Of a stretch of DNA of 64,000 bases, positions 34,873-43,183 are shown piece after piece; within the stretch, counting starts at the first letter, position 1; each line of letters opens with the position of its first letter. Source of the stretch: Brachybacterium halotolerans (lineage in GTDB: Bacteria; Actinomycetota; Actinomycetes; Actinomycetales; Dermabacteraceae). The position numbers and the translations under genes were made by a program. The notes beneath the pieces are model-generated. The model searched no databases. It was not told the DNA's origin and saw nothing but the letters and a program-made list of their open reading frames with translations. Where the stretch lies: NCBI RefSeq assembly GCF_016623465.1, contig NZ_JAEDAJ010000013.1, positions 1-64,000 on the forward strand, given 5' to 3'.

Positions 34873-37032
34873 GTGTCGCACAGCGTGTATGTCGCCAGTC
34901 CGGAGGGCATGACCGGGAAGTCGAGCGTCGCGTTCGGCCTCCTGGAGGCCCTCGCCGCCCGCTCCGATCGCGTGGGGGTGTTCCGACCCGTCTTCAAGGC
35001 CGAGAGCGCGGGGCCGGAGGGGTCCCGGCCCGACGGCCCGAGGCCGGCGGGCTCCCGTGACCACAGGGACTACTCGGTCGACCTGCTGACCTCCCATCCG
35101 GCCGTCGACCAGAGCTACGAGGAGGCCCTGGGCGTCGACTCCCGCCGGGCCCTCGCGGACCCGGACGCCGCGCAGGAGGAGATCCTCGCGAAGTACCACG
35201 AGCTCGCGCAGCGCTACTCGGCGCTCGTCGTGCTCGGCTCCGACTACGATGACATGGCGAACCCCACCGAGCTGGCCTTCAACGCGGAGGTCGCCGCGAA
35301 CCTCTCGGCGCCCGTCGTCATCGTGGTCTCGGGACTGGACCGCACGCCCGATCAGGTCGCGGCGCTCGCGCAGGTCAGCGTGCAGGAGTTCGCCTCCCAC
35401 CACGCGATGCCGATCGCGCTGGTCGCGAACCGCAGCGATCCCGAGCAGCTCGAGGCGACCCGCGAGGCCGTCTCCGCGCGGCTGCCCGCGGGCGTGGTCG
35501 TCGCCGCGATCCCGGAGAACCCGGTGATCATGGCGCCCACCGTGCAGGCGCTGAAGGACGCGGTGGGCGGCACCCTGGTCCAGGGCAATCCCGAGTGGCT
35601 GGGACGCGTGGCCCTGGGCAATCTTGTCGCCGCGATGAGCCTGCCCAACGTGCTGCGGCGCCTCACGGAGAACTGCACGGTGATCGCCCCCGGCGACCGC
35701 TACGACCTGCTGCCGGGGCTGTTCCTCGCCCAGCAGTCGGGCACCTTCCCCGCGCTCAGCTCGATCGTGCTGACCGGCGGCTACGAGATCCCGGGCGAGG
35801 TCACCCGCCTCATCGAGGGCGTGCAGCAGGACCTGCCGATCATCGCCACCGAGGACTCGACCTACGAGGCTGCGGTCGCGATCGCCGGCACCCACGGCCG
35901 TCTCACCGCCGACAGCCCGCAGAAGCTCGACGCGGCGCGCCGCGCGGTCGCCGAGCACCTGCCCATGGACGAGCTCCTCGAGACCCTGGACGTGACCCGC
36001 AGCGACGTGGTCACGCCGATGATGTTCGAGTTCGAGCTGCTCGCGCGCGCCCGCGGCGAGAAGAAGACGATCGTGCTGCCCGAGGGCGACGAGCCGCGGA
36101 TCCTCGCGGCGGCCGCGGCCATCCTGGCCCGGGGCGTCGCGGACCTCGTGCTGCTGGGCGAGGAGACCACGATCCGCTCGCGCGCCGCGCAGCTGGGCCA
36201 CGACATCTCCGAGGCCTCCGTGATCTCCCCGCACGACCCGGAGCTCGTGGAGCGGTTCGCCGCCGAGTACGCGCGCCTGCGCGCGAAGAAGGGCGTGACG
36301 CTCGAGCAGGCCCGGGAGAAGGTCCAGGACGTCTCCTACTTCGGCACCATGATGGTGCAGCTCGGCACGGCGGACGGCATGGTCTCCGGCGCCGTCCACT
36401 CCACGGCCCACACCATCCGCCCGAGCTTCGAGATCATCAAGACGAAGCCGGGCGCGAAGATCGTCTCCTCGGTGTTCCTCATGGCCCTGCAGGACCGTGT
36501 GCTCGTCTACGGCGACTGCGCGGTGAACCCCGATCCCACGGCCGAGCAGCTCGCGGACATCGCCGTGCAGTCCGCGGAGACCGCTCGCCAGTTCGGCATC
36601 GACCCCCGCGTCGCGATGCTCTCCTACTCCACGGGCAGCTCGGGCTCCGGGGCCGACGTCGACAAGGTCCGCGAGGCGACCGCCGCGGTCCGCTCCCAGC
36701 ACCCGGACCTGGACGTGGAGGGGCCCATCCAGTACGACGCGGCCGTGGACGCCTCGGTCGCGAAGACGAAGCTGCCGGACTCGGCGGTCGCGGGCCGGGC
36801 GACGGTGTTCGTCTTCCCCGACCTGAACACGGGCAACAACACCTACAAGGCGGTGCAGCGCTCGGCGGGCGCGATCGCCATCGGACCCGTCCTGCAGGGC
36901 CTGAACAAGCCCGTCAACGACCTCTCCCGCGGAGCGCTCGTGGACGACATCATCAACACGGTCGTGATCACCGCGATCCAGGCGCAGGCCGCGGACCAGG
37001 CCGGCACGACCCCCACCCAGGAGGACGCATGA
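34873..37032 (+). CDS. pta: Phosphate acetyltransferase
   Basis: Reversible acetyl-CoA to acetyl-phosphate conversion. The 719-aa enzyme is the long form: an N-terminal P-loop-like BioD-type domain (SPEGMTGKSSVAFGL, about 1-215), a DRTGG domain (about 220-340) and the C-terminal PTA catalytic domain (about 390-705, with TADGMVSGAVHSTAHTIRP and GVFPDLN-like FVFPDLNTGNNTYK). The GTG start follows TATCCT by exactly 6 nt without a Shine-Dalgarno. Its stop overlaps the ackA start (ATGA), so the two acetate-pathway enzymes are coupled. Confidence 0.97.
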   Translation: MSHSVYVASPEGMTGKSSVAFGLLEALAARSDRVGVFRPVFKAESAGPEGSRPDGPRPAGSRDHRDYSVDLLTSHPAVDQSYEEALGVDSRRALADPDAAQEEILAKYHELAQRYSALVVLGSDYDDMANPTELAFNAEVAANLSAPVVIVVSGLDRTPDQVAALAQVSVQEFASHHAMPIALVANRSDPEQLEATREAVSARLPAGVVVAAIPENPVIMAPTVQALKDAVGGTLVQGNPEWLGRVALGNLVAAMSLPNVLRRLTENCTVIAPGDRYDLLPGLFLAQQSGTFPALSSIVLTGGYEIPGEVTRLIEGVQQDLPIIATEDSTYEAAVAIAGTHGRLTADSPQKLDAARRAVAEHLPMDELLETLDVTRSDVVTPMMFEFELLARARGEKKTIVLPEGDEPRILAAAAAILARGVADLVLLGEETTIRSRAAQLGHDISEASVISPHDPELVERFAAEYARLRAKKGVTLEQAREKVQDVSYFGTMMVQLGTADGMVSGAVHSTAHTIRPSFEIIKTKPGAKIVSSVFLMALQDRVLVYGDCAVNPDPTAEQLADIAVQSAETARQFGIDPRVAMLSYSTGSSGSGADVDKVREATAAVRSQHPDLDVEGPIQYDAAVDASVAKTKLPDSAVAGRATVFVFPDLNTGNNTYKAVQRSAGAIAIGPVLQGLNKPVNDLSRGALVDDIINTVVITAIQAQAADQAGTTPTQEDA

Positions 37033-38306
37033 GCACCCCCAGCACCCCCGACGCTCCCGGATCCTCCGACGCCGCCGAGCTCGGCCCGGGCGCCCCGTCC
37101 GCGGGCACCTCGACCGTGCTCGTGGTGAACTCGGGCTCCTCGTCCCTGAAGTTCCAGCTGCTCGACCCGCTCGCGGGCGAGGTCTTCGCCTCGGGCATCA
37201 TCGAGCGCATCGGCCTGGACCAGGGCATGGGCCGCATCACCGCCGGTGAGGCGTACGGCGCACACCAGGGCGAGGTCCCGGACCACGTCGTCGCCATGCA
37301 GATCGTCATGGAGCTGTTCGACCAGGTGGGCCTGGCCCTCGAGGACGCGCACGTGGTCGCCGTCGGCCACCGGGTCGTCCAGGGCGGGGCGCGCTTCTCC
37401 GCGCCCACGCCGATCGACTCCTGGGTGCGCGACCAGATCGCCGACCTCAGCTCGCTCGCGCCCCTGCACAATCCGCCGGCCGTCGACGGCATCGACGCGG
37501 CACGCCGGATGCTCCCGGACATCCCGCACGTGGCCGTGTTCGACACCGCCTTCTTCGCGGACCTGCCCGCGGCCTCCCGCACCTACGCGCTGAACAAGGG
37601 CGTCGCGGACGAGTACCGGATCCGCCGCTACGGCGCCCACGGCACGAGCCATCAGTACGTCTCGAAGAAGGTCTCCGAGCTGCTGGCCTCCGAGGGGAAT
37701 GACGCATCGCGTCTGCGCCAGATCGTGCTGCACCTGGGCAACGGCGCCTCCGCCTCCGCGATCGCCGGCGGCGCGCCCGTCGACACCTCGATGGGCCTCA
37801 CCCCGCTCGAGGGCCTGGTCATGGGCACCCGCACGGGCGACATCGACCCGGCGGTCTTCGTGCACCTGCACCGCAGCGCGGGCATGAGCGTCGAGGACAT
37901 CGACACCCTGCTCAACAAGCGCTCGGGCATGCAGGGCATGTGCGGCATGAGCGACTTCCGCGACATCACCCAGGCGATCCGCAACGGCGACGAGACCGCC
38001 GAGCTCGCCATGCAGGTCTACGTGCACCGTCTGCGCAAGTACCTGGGCTCCTACGCCTTCGCGCTCGGCGGGCTGGACGTCATCGCGTTCACCGCCGGCA
38101 TCGGCGAGAACGTGCCTGAGGTCCGCGAACGCGCCCTCGCGGGCCTCGAGGGCTTCGGCATCGTCCTGGACCGCGAGCGCAACGCCGAGCGGGCACCGGG
38201 CATCCGCACGATCTCGACCGACGACTCCCCCGTGCGCGTCCTCATCGTCCCCACCGACGAGGAGCTCGAGATCGCCCAGCAGGCCCTCGCCGTCGCGCGG
38301 GGCTGA
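37029..38306 (+). CDS. ackA: Acetate kinase
   Basis: Makes acetate and ATP from acetyl-phosphate, 425 aa. The family signatures are VLVVNSGSSSLKFQLLDP near residue 30, the catalytic region DTAFFADLPAASRTYALNKG in the middle, GAHGTSHQYV, LGNGASASAI and TAGIGENVPEVRE. An extra Ser/Pro/Ala-rich N-terminus of about 28 residues precedes the core, consistent with the ATGA overlap setting the start. Together with pta this gives overflow acetate metabolism. Confidence 0.97.
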   Translation: MSTPSTPDAPGSSDAAELGPGAPSAGTSTVLVVNSGSSSLKFQLLDPLAGEVFASGIIERIGLDQGMGRITAGEAYGAHQGEVPDHVVAMQIVMELFDQVGLALEDAHVVAVGHRVVQGGARFSAPTPIDSWVRDQIADLSSLAPLHNPPAVDGIDAARRMLPDIPHVAVFDTAFFADLPAASRTYALNKGVADEYRIRRYGAHGTSHQYVSKKVSELLASEGNDASRLRQIVLHLGNGASASAIAGGAPVDTSMGLTPLEGLVMGTRTGDIDPAVFVHLHRSAGMSVEDIDTLLNKRSGMQGMCGMSDFRDITQAIRNGDETAELAMQVYVHRLRKYLGSYAFALGGLDVIAFTAGIGENVPEVRERALAGLEGFGIVLDRERNAERAPGIRTISTDDSPVRVLIVPTDEELEIAQQALAVARG

Positions 38307-38375
38307 CGCCTCCCGCGCCCGCTCCTTCTCCCCTCCCGTCCCTCCCTCCCCTCCTCACCTCCTGAAAGGGTCACC

Positions 38376-39011
38376 ATGACCGTCCCGCCCCCTGCCTACG
38401 GCCCCTCGAGCTCGTACCCCTCCGAGCCCGCCTACCAGGCGCCCCCGAAGAAGCGCGGGCTGAAGCGCATCATCTTCGGCGCGCTCGGCATCGTCGCGAA
38501 CCTCATCGGGCTGGTCGTGATGCCGATCATCGCGCTGGGCATCGTGGCGGTCGTCGTCGTGGCGAACGCGGATGCCACCTCGCTCGGGTCCGAGAGCGGG
38601 AGCGTCAAGGCGTCCGGCATGTCCATGTACTACGTGTACGTGCCCACCGAGGAGGCCGACGGGGCCACGTGCTCGGTGTCCGGCGGCGACACCTCCATGG
38701 ACAGCACCTCGGGCGAAGGGATGACGGCCACCGTCGACGGCGCCTCGTACACCGCCGTGGGCACGTTCAACGTCTCGGGCGACCAGACCGTGCAGGTCTC
38801 CTGCGAGGGCGCGAGCGACGTGGCCGTCGCGGACGTCGGGATGACCGGCGTCCTGATCGCCGCGGGCGTCGGCTTCGGCATCCCGATCCTGCTCGGCATC
38901 ATCGCTCTGATCCTGCTCATCTGGGGCATCGTCGCGCGCGTGCGCTCCTCCCGGCAGATCCGCGAGCACATGCAGCAGCACCAGCAGTTCCAGGGCTACC
39001 CGCAGTACTGA
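38376..39011 (+). CDS. Unknown two-TM protein with extracytoplasmic beta domain
   Basis: No family recognised. The 211-aa product has a Pro/Tyr-rich cytoplasmic N-terminus (about 1-25), a first helix (about 33-63), an extracytoplasmic region of about 110 residues with two cysteines (TCSVSGGDTS and QVSCEGAS, a plausible disulfide), a second helix (about 165-190) and a Gln/His-rich C-terminus ending FQGYPQY. The ends look like interaction tails. AAAGGG stands 8 nt before the ATG. It lies 69 nt after ackA and may have its own promoter. Confidence 0.75.
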   Translation: MTVPPPAYGPSSSYPSEPAYQAPPKKRGLKRIIFGALGIVANLIGLVVMPIIALGIVAVVVVANADATSLGSESGSVKASGMSMYYVYVPTEEADGATCSVSGGDTSMDSTSGEGMTATVDGASYTAVGTFNVSGDQTVQVSCEGASDVAVADVGMTGVLIAAGVGFGIPILLGIIALILLIWGIVARVRSSRQIREHMQQHQQFQGYPQY

Positions 39012-39014
39012 TCC

Positions 39015-39039
39015 GGCCGACGGGACCGCGCCGTCGGCC
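39015..39039. terminator. Hairpin between the two-TM gene and hmuO
   Basis: A 9-bp stem (39015-39023 with 39031-39039) and 7-nt loop lies in the 36-nt gap between convergent genes. Confidence 0.65.
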
Positions 39040-39047
39040 GACGGGGA

Positions 39048-39701
39048 TCAGCGCGGGTCGAGCGCCGCGAACAGGGCGCCGGCGAGCCCGTAGCCCGCGC
39101 GTGCCTCGGCGAGGAACTCCTCCTGCACGGCGGCATCGGTGATGTCGTCCAGGCGCGCGCGGTAGGCGTCCTTGACGCACTTGGGCGCGTCGATCTCCGA
39201 GAAGTCCCACATGGTCAGCTGCTCGCGCGGCACGGCGTAGTGCCGCGCGACGAGTGCCCCGATGGCCTGCCCGCCCGAGAGGTCGCCGAGGTAGCGCAGG
39301 TAGTGGTGCGCGAGCAGCGCGGGCACGGAGGCGCTGCGGATCCGCTCGGCATAGGCGGTGGTCGCAGGCAGCGGCGCGGTGAGGGAGACGCCGTCGACCA
39401 CGGGGGCGGCGGTGCCGAAGCGCGCGGCGAGATCCCCGCGGGTCGCCTCGGCGCGGGCGAGCCGCGGGTCGTGGAAGGACGCGGCGAGCGCGGAGCGCGC
39501 GGCGGCCGTCTCGATCGCCTCCTCGAGCGCGACATAGAGCGGGAGGTACTGGCCCAGCAGGCGCCAGTAGTCGAGCTCCCCCAGCTCACCGCCCATGAGC
39601 GCGGTGATGAAGCCCTTGCTCTCGGCGTCCGAGTGCTCGGCGCGCGTGGCGTCGCGCAGACGCCGGGCGAAGGGTGCGGCGGGGGTGTCCAGAGCGGTCA
39701 T
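39048..39701 (-). CDS. hmuO: Biliverdin-producing heme oxygenase
   Basis: Cleaves imported heme to biliverdin, CO and ferrous iron in the cytoplasm. The 217-aa protein is alpha-helical and matches Corynebacterium HmuO: the proximal heme ligand is H23 in RDATRAEHSDAESKGF, and the distal helix with the key aspartate appears as AHHYLRYLGDLSGGQAIG. The ATG start has GGGAG 7 nt upstream; a start 13 codons earlier lacks support. It is divergent from hmuTUV, and the shared 292-nt spacer has two DtxR boxes and a composite inverted repeat, so iron repression of both arms is likely. Confidence 0.95.
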   Translation of the reverse strand: MTALDTPAAPFARRLRDATRAEHSDAESKGFITALMGGELGELDYWRLLGQYLPLYVALEEAIETAAARSALAASFHDPRLARAEATRGDLAARFGTAAPVVDGVSLTAPLPATTAYAERIRSASVPALLAHHYLRYLGDLSGGQAIGALVARHYAVPREQLTMWDFSEIDAPKCVKDAYRARLDDITDAAVQEEFLAEARAGYGLAGALFAALDPR

Positions 39702-39736
39702 CGTCGTCTCCCGGGGTGAGTGCTGGGGTCTCCGCG

Positions 39737-39769
39737 CCACTTTTTCTGACGCAGTGTCGCGTCAAGTGG
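39737..39769. promoter_or_regulatory. Composite inverted repeat upstream of hmuO
   Basis: CCACTT (39737-39742) and GACGC (39748-39752) are mirrored by GCGTC (39759-39763) and AAGTGG (39764-39769). It sits 36 nt upstream of the hmuO start and overlaps a TTGACG that could be its -35 (39765-39760). It may bind a second regulator, for example a heme-responsive two-component system as in corynebacteria; that is inference. Confidence 0.45.
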
Positions 39770-39790
39770 ACCATGCCGACGGCGTCCGCA

Positions 39791-39809
39791 CAAGGGTCGC
39801 CTTACCTTT
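39791..39809. promoter_or_regulatory. DtxR/IdeR box 1 (weaker)
   Basis: CAAGGGTCGCCTTACCTTT matches 12 of 19 positions of the DtxR consensus TTAGGTTAGCCTAACCTAA. It lies between hmuO and hmuT. Confidence 0.6.
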
Positions 39810-39864
39810 CCCTCGCGTGGCGCCCACCACGTCCTGACACAGTGGCGGAAAACCGCTTCATGGG

Positions 39865-39883
39865 ATAGGTTTGCCTCACCTTG
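39865..39883. promoter_or_regulatory. DtxR/IdeR box 2 (stronger)
   Basis: ATAGGTTTGCCTCACCTTG matches 14 of 19 positions of the DtxR consensus, including the AGGT and CACCT halves around the central GCC. It is 110 nt upstream of the hmuT start, likely at the promoter. Confidence 0.8.
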
Positions 39884-39993
39884 CCACTTTTCGCAAGGAC
39901 TGTCTTGCGTTTTCCCTCCCGCATCTTCGCCTCATCCCCCTGCGCTCGGATCCACCCGCGCACCCCCACTTCTCACCTCACAGGAGAGGTCTC

Positions 39994-41154
39994 GTGCCGC
40001 CGTCCTCCTCGTCCTCCTCACTCACCTCACCGTTCCCCCGTCGCCGCCTGGGCTCCCTCGCCCTCGGCGCACTCGGCATCTCTCTCGCCGTCCCCGCCGT
40101 CTCCGGCTGCTCGCAGCTGGGCAGCGCCGCGACGAAGGACGCCGCGGCCTCCGGGACCTTCGCCGAGGCGAAGGTCCTCGACAACCCCTCGTCCTACGAG
40201 GGTCCGAGCACCGCGGACCTCGGCGAAGCGGGAGTCCGCCCCGTCGCGACCTCCCCCACACCCTCGCTCCCGGTCACGATGAAGGACTCCCAGGGCACGA
40301 AGGTCACGATCGAGGACACCTCCCGGATCCTCGCCATCGATCTCTACGGCAGCACCTCGCGGATCGTCTACGACCTGGGCCTCGGCGACAGCGTCGTGGG
40401 ACGCGACGTCTCCTCGGGCTTCGACGAGATCAAGGACAAGCCTCAGGTCACGCAGAACGGCCACGAGCTGAACGCCGAGGCGATCCTCGCTCTGGACCCC
40501 TCGCTCATCATCACCGACAGCTCGCTGGGCCCCTGGGACGTGATCTTGCAGATGCGCGATGCGGGCGTGCCCGTGGTGGTCGTCGACTCGAAGCGCTCGA
40601 TCGACACCACCCCGGACCTGATCCGCCAGGTCGCGGAGGCAGTCGGCCTGCCGGAGGAGGGCGAGAAGCTCGCCAGCCGCACGAAGCAGGAGATCGAGGA
40701 CACGATCGCGAGCATCGACGGCCACAGGCCCGACGCCGAGCCGCTGCGGATGCTGTTCTTCTACGCACGCGGCACGAGCGGCGTCTACTACATCTTCGGC
40801 GAAGGGTCAGGGGCCGACGACCTCATCAACGGCGTGGGCGGGGTGGATGTCGCGAAGGAGATCGGCTGGGAGGGCATGAAGCCCATGACCGACGAGGCCA
40901 TCATCGACGCGAAACCGGACCTGCTGCTCATGATGACCAAGGGGCTGGAATCCCGCGGCGGCGTCGACGGCCTGCTCGACTCCAAGCCGGCGATCGCGCT
41001 CACGCCGGCCGGGCAGAAGCACCGCATCGTCGACATGGCCGATACCGACATCCTCAGCTTCGGACCGGCGACCGCCGGTGTCCTCGACGCGCTCGCGACC
41101 GCGATCTACGCGCCGACACCCTCCGACGGAGCCTCGGCGCAGGGCGCGGCATGA
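39994..41154 (+). CDS. hmuT: Heme ABC transporter substrate-binding lipoprotein
   Basis: A 386-aa class III substrate-binding lipoprotein. The N-terminus has a twin-arginine-like FPRRRLGSLALGALG and a lipobox VSGC (C39), so the protein is anchored outside the membrane. The binding domain (about 105-375) has two lobes joined by a long helix; ALDPSLIITDSSLGPWDVI and GGVDVAKEIGWEGMKPM fit the HmuT/BtuF family. Heme rather than siderophore is chosen because of the neighbours hmuO and HtaA proteins. The GTG start has AGGAGAGG about 5 nt upstream. It begins the hmuTUV-htaA run, with ATGA overlaps between its genes. Confidence 0.92.
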   Translation: MPPSSSSSSLTSPFPRRRLGSLALGALGISLAVPAVSGCSQLGSAATKDAAASGTFAEAKVLDNPSSYEGPSTADLGEAGVRPVATSPTPSLPVTMKDSQGTKVTIEDTSRILAIDLYGSTSRIVYDLGLGDSVVGRDVSSGFDEIKDKPQVTQNGHELNAEAILALDPSLIITDSSLGPWDVILQMRDAGVPVVVVDSKRSIDTTPDLIRQVAEAVGLPEEGEKLASRTKQEIEDTIASIDGHRPDAEPLRMLFFYARGTSGVYYIFGEGSGADDLINGVGGVDVAKEIGWEGMKPMTDEAIIDAKPDLLLMMTKGLESRGGVDGLLDSKPAIALTPAGQKHRIVDMADTDILSFGPATAGVLDALATAIYAPTPSDGASAQGAA

Positions 41155-42302
41155 CCGCCCCGCTGCGCCTCGCCCCGTCCCCCGCCCATCCATCCTCGGC
41201 CACCCCGGCGCGCGCGCCGGAATCTGTCGGACCTGCGGATGCCTCCGCGCCGTCGATGCGGGACCATCGCGCCCGCCGCGCGCCCTGGCTGTTCACCCTC
41301 GCCGCCGTGCTCCTCGCCCTCGGCGTGCTCTGGGCGGGCGCGAGCGGCCAATTCCCGATCTCCCCCGCCCAGGTGCTCGATGCGATCTGGCGCGGGGCGA
41401 CCGGCACGGCCACCTCCGGCGACCAGACCCGTCTGGCGGACGCGACCCTATGGAACGTGCGCTTCCCGCGTGTGGTGATGGCGCTGCTGGTCGGATCCGC
41501 TCTGGCCGTCGGCGGCGCCCTCATGCAGGGGGTCTTCGGCAACCCGCTCGCCGAACCGGGCATCGTGGGCGTCTCCTCGGGCGCGGCCGCGGCCGCCTGC
41601 ATCGTCATCGTCCTCGGTCTGACGGTGCTCGGGTCCTGGACGCTCGTGGCCGGCGCCTTCGTGGGCGGGCTCGCCGCGACTGCCGTCGTCTACTCGACCG
41701 CTCGCCAGGGCGGGCGGACCGAGGTCGTGACCCTGGTGCTCACAGGGATCGCCGTCAACGCCGTCGCCGGCGCGATCATCGCGCTGATGACCTTCCTGGG
41801 CACGAACGCGACGCGCGAGCAGATCGTGTTCTGGCAGCTCGGAAGCCTCAACGGCTCCCGATGGGTGCACGTGGCCGTCGCCGCGCCGATCGTCGTGGTG
41901 TGCCTCGCGCTCACGGCCCTCGTCGCCCGGCCGATGGACCTTCTGAGCCTCGGCGAGAAGCCCGCGCGACATCTGGGTGTGGACGTCGAGCGCCTCCGGA
42001 TCGGGGTGATCGTCATGGTCGCGATCCTCACCTCGGCCGCCGTCGCCTTCACGGGGATCATCGCCTTCGTCGGCCTCGTCGTGCCCCACGTGATCCGGAT
42101 GATCACCGGCCCCGGGCACCGGATCCTGCTCCCGGCCAGCGCACTCTGCGGAGCCGTGCTGCTGCTGTACGCCGACACCATCGCGCGCACCGCCGTCGCC
42201 TACGCAGACCTCCCCATCGGCCTGCTGACCTCGCTGATCGGCGGCCCCTTTTTCTTCTACCTGATCCGACGCACGCGCCGCGGCGCAGGAGGCTGGTCAT
42301 GA
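41151..42302 (+). CDS. hmuU: Heme ABC transporter permease (FecCD family)
   Basis: A 383-aa polytopic permease with about ten helices from residue 45 on. FecCD/BtuC signatures are RFPRVVMALLVGSALAVGG, GNPLAEPGIVGVSSGAAAA and the ATPase-contact segment near LGEKPARHLGV. FIAFVGLVVPHVIRMITGPGHR (shown in part as VVPHVIRMITGPGHR) is the conserved late motif. The first 40 residues are Pro/Ala-rich and cytoplasmic. It overlaps both hmuT and hmuV by ATGA, keeping stoichiometry. Confidence 0.95.
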   Translation: MTAPLRLAPSPAHPSSATPARAPESVGPADASAPSMRDHRARRAPWLFTLAAVLLALGVLWAGASGQFPISPAQVLDAIWRGATGTATSGDQTRLADATLWNVRFPRVVMALLVGSALAVGGALMQGVFGNPLAEPGIVGVSSGAAAAACIVIVLGLTVLGSWTLVAGAFVGGLAATAVVYSTARQGGRTEVVTLVLTGIAVNAVAGAIIALMTFLGTNATREQIVFWQLGSLNGSRWVHVAVAAPIVVVCLALTALVARPMDLLSLGEKPARHLGVDVERLRIGVIVMVAILTSAAVAFTGIIAFVGLVVPHVIRMITGPGHRILLPASALCGAVLLLYADTIARTAVAYADLPIGLLTSLIGGPFFFYLIRRTRRGAGGWS

Positions 42303-43183
42303 GCGCAGCGCAGGACGACCGCCGGAACCCGGTCACCCTCGCCTGCGAGGACGTGCACGTGGAGCTGGGAGGCACCGAGATCCTGCGCGGCATCGACCTC
42401 ACCCTGCGCAGTGGCGAGGTGACGGTGCTGGTGGGCCCCAACGGCGCGGGCAAATCGACGCTCTTCGCCGTGCTCGCCGGCGATCTCGCGCCACGCACGG
42501 GGCGCGTGCGGATCGCCGCCGACGCCGACGGCCGGCTCGAGGACGTCTCGAGCATCCGCCCGCTGCTGCTCGCCCGCATGCGCGCCGTGCAGATGCAGGA
42601 CAGCCGTCTCTCCTTCGCGTTCACCGCCCGCGCGAGCGTCGAGATGGGGCGCGCACCGTGGGTCGGGACCGACGAGGAGGAGCGGGACGACGCGGTCGTC
42701 GAGAGCGCGATGCGCGCGAGCGAGACGCTCGCCCTCGCCGGACAGCAGGTCCCCGTGCTCTCGGGCGGCGAGCGCGCCCGCGTCGCCTTCGCACGGGCCC
42801 TCGCCCAGGAGACGGGGATCTTGCTCCTGGACGAGCCCACGGCCGCGCTCGACATCCGCCACCAGGAGCGCGTGATCGCGACCGCTAGGGAGCGCGCAGC
42901 CCAGGGCGCGACGGTCCTCGTGATCGTCCACGACCTGTCCCTCGCCGGCGCCTACGCGGACCGCATCGTGCTGCTCTCCGACGGCCTGGTCGTCGCCGAC
43001 GGCTCCCCCGCCGAGGTCCTCGACGCGGCTCTGCTCAGCAGTGTCTACGACTATCCGGTCACCGTGCTCAACGCACCGGGCACGGACGAGAGGCTCGTCG
43101 TGCCCCTGCGAGGGCGAGCCCCCGCATCCCCCGCACCATCTCTCGACACCCCTTCGAGCACGCCTCTGGAGGCGAACGCATGA
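42299..43183 (+). CDS. hmuV: Heme ABC transporter ATP-binding protein
   Basis: A 294-aa ABC ATPase that powers HmuU. Walker A is GPNGAGKST (46-54), the ABC signature is LSGGERARV (from 154) and Walker B is ILLLDEPTAALD (ending near 185); the H-loop appears in VLVIVHDLSLAGAYADR. A 60-residue C-terminal extension is Pro/Ser/Ala-rich. It overlaps hmuU and the large HtaA gene by 4 nt each, so the surface protein is part of the same operon. Confidence 0.96.
   Translation: MSAAQDDRRNPVTLACEDVHVELGGTEILRGIDLTLRSGEVTVLVGPNGAGKSTLFAVLAGDLAPRTGRVRIAADADGRLEDVSSIRPLLLARMRAVQMQDSRLSFAFTARASVEMGRAPWVGTDEEERDDAVVESAMRASETLALAGQQVPVLSGGERARVAFARALAQETGILLLDEPTAALDIRHQERVIATARERAAQGATVLVIVHDLSLAGAYADRIVLLSDGLVVADGSPAEVLDAALLSSVYDYPVTVLNAPGTDERLVVPLRGRAPASPAPSLDTPSSTPLEANA

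Noticed and set aside
39994..43183. Siderophore or vitamin B12 ABC transporter instead of heme.
   Set aside because: The FecCD family covers all three, but heme oxygenase divergent and HtaA proteins in the same operon decide for heme.
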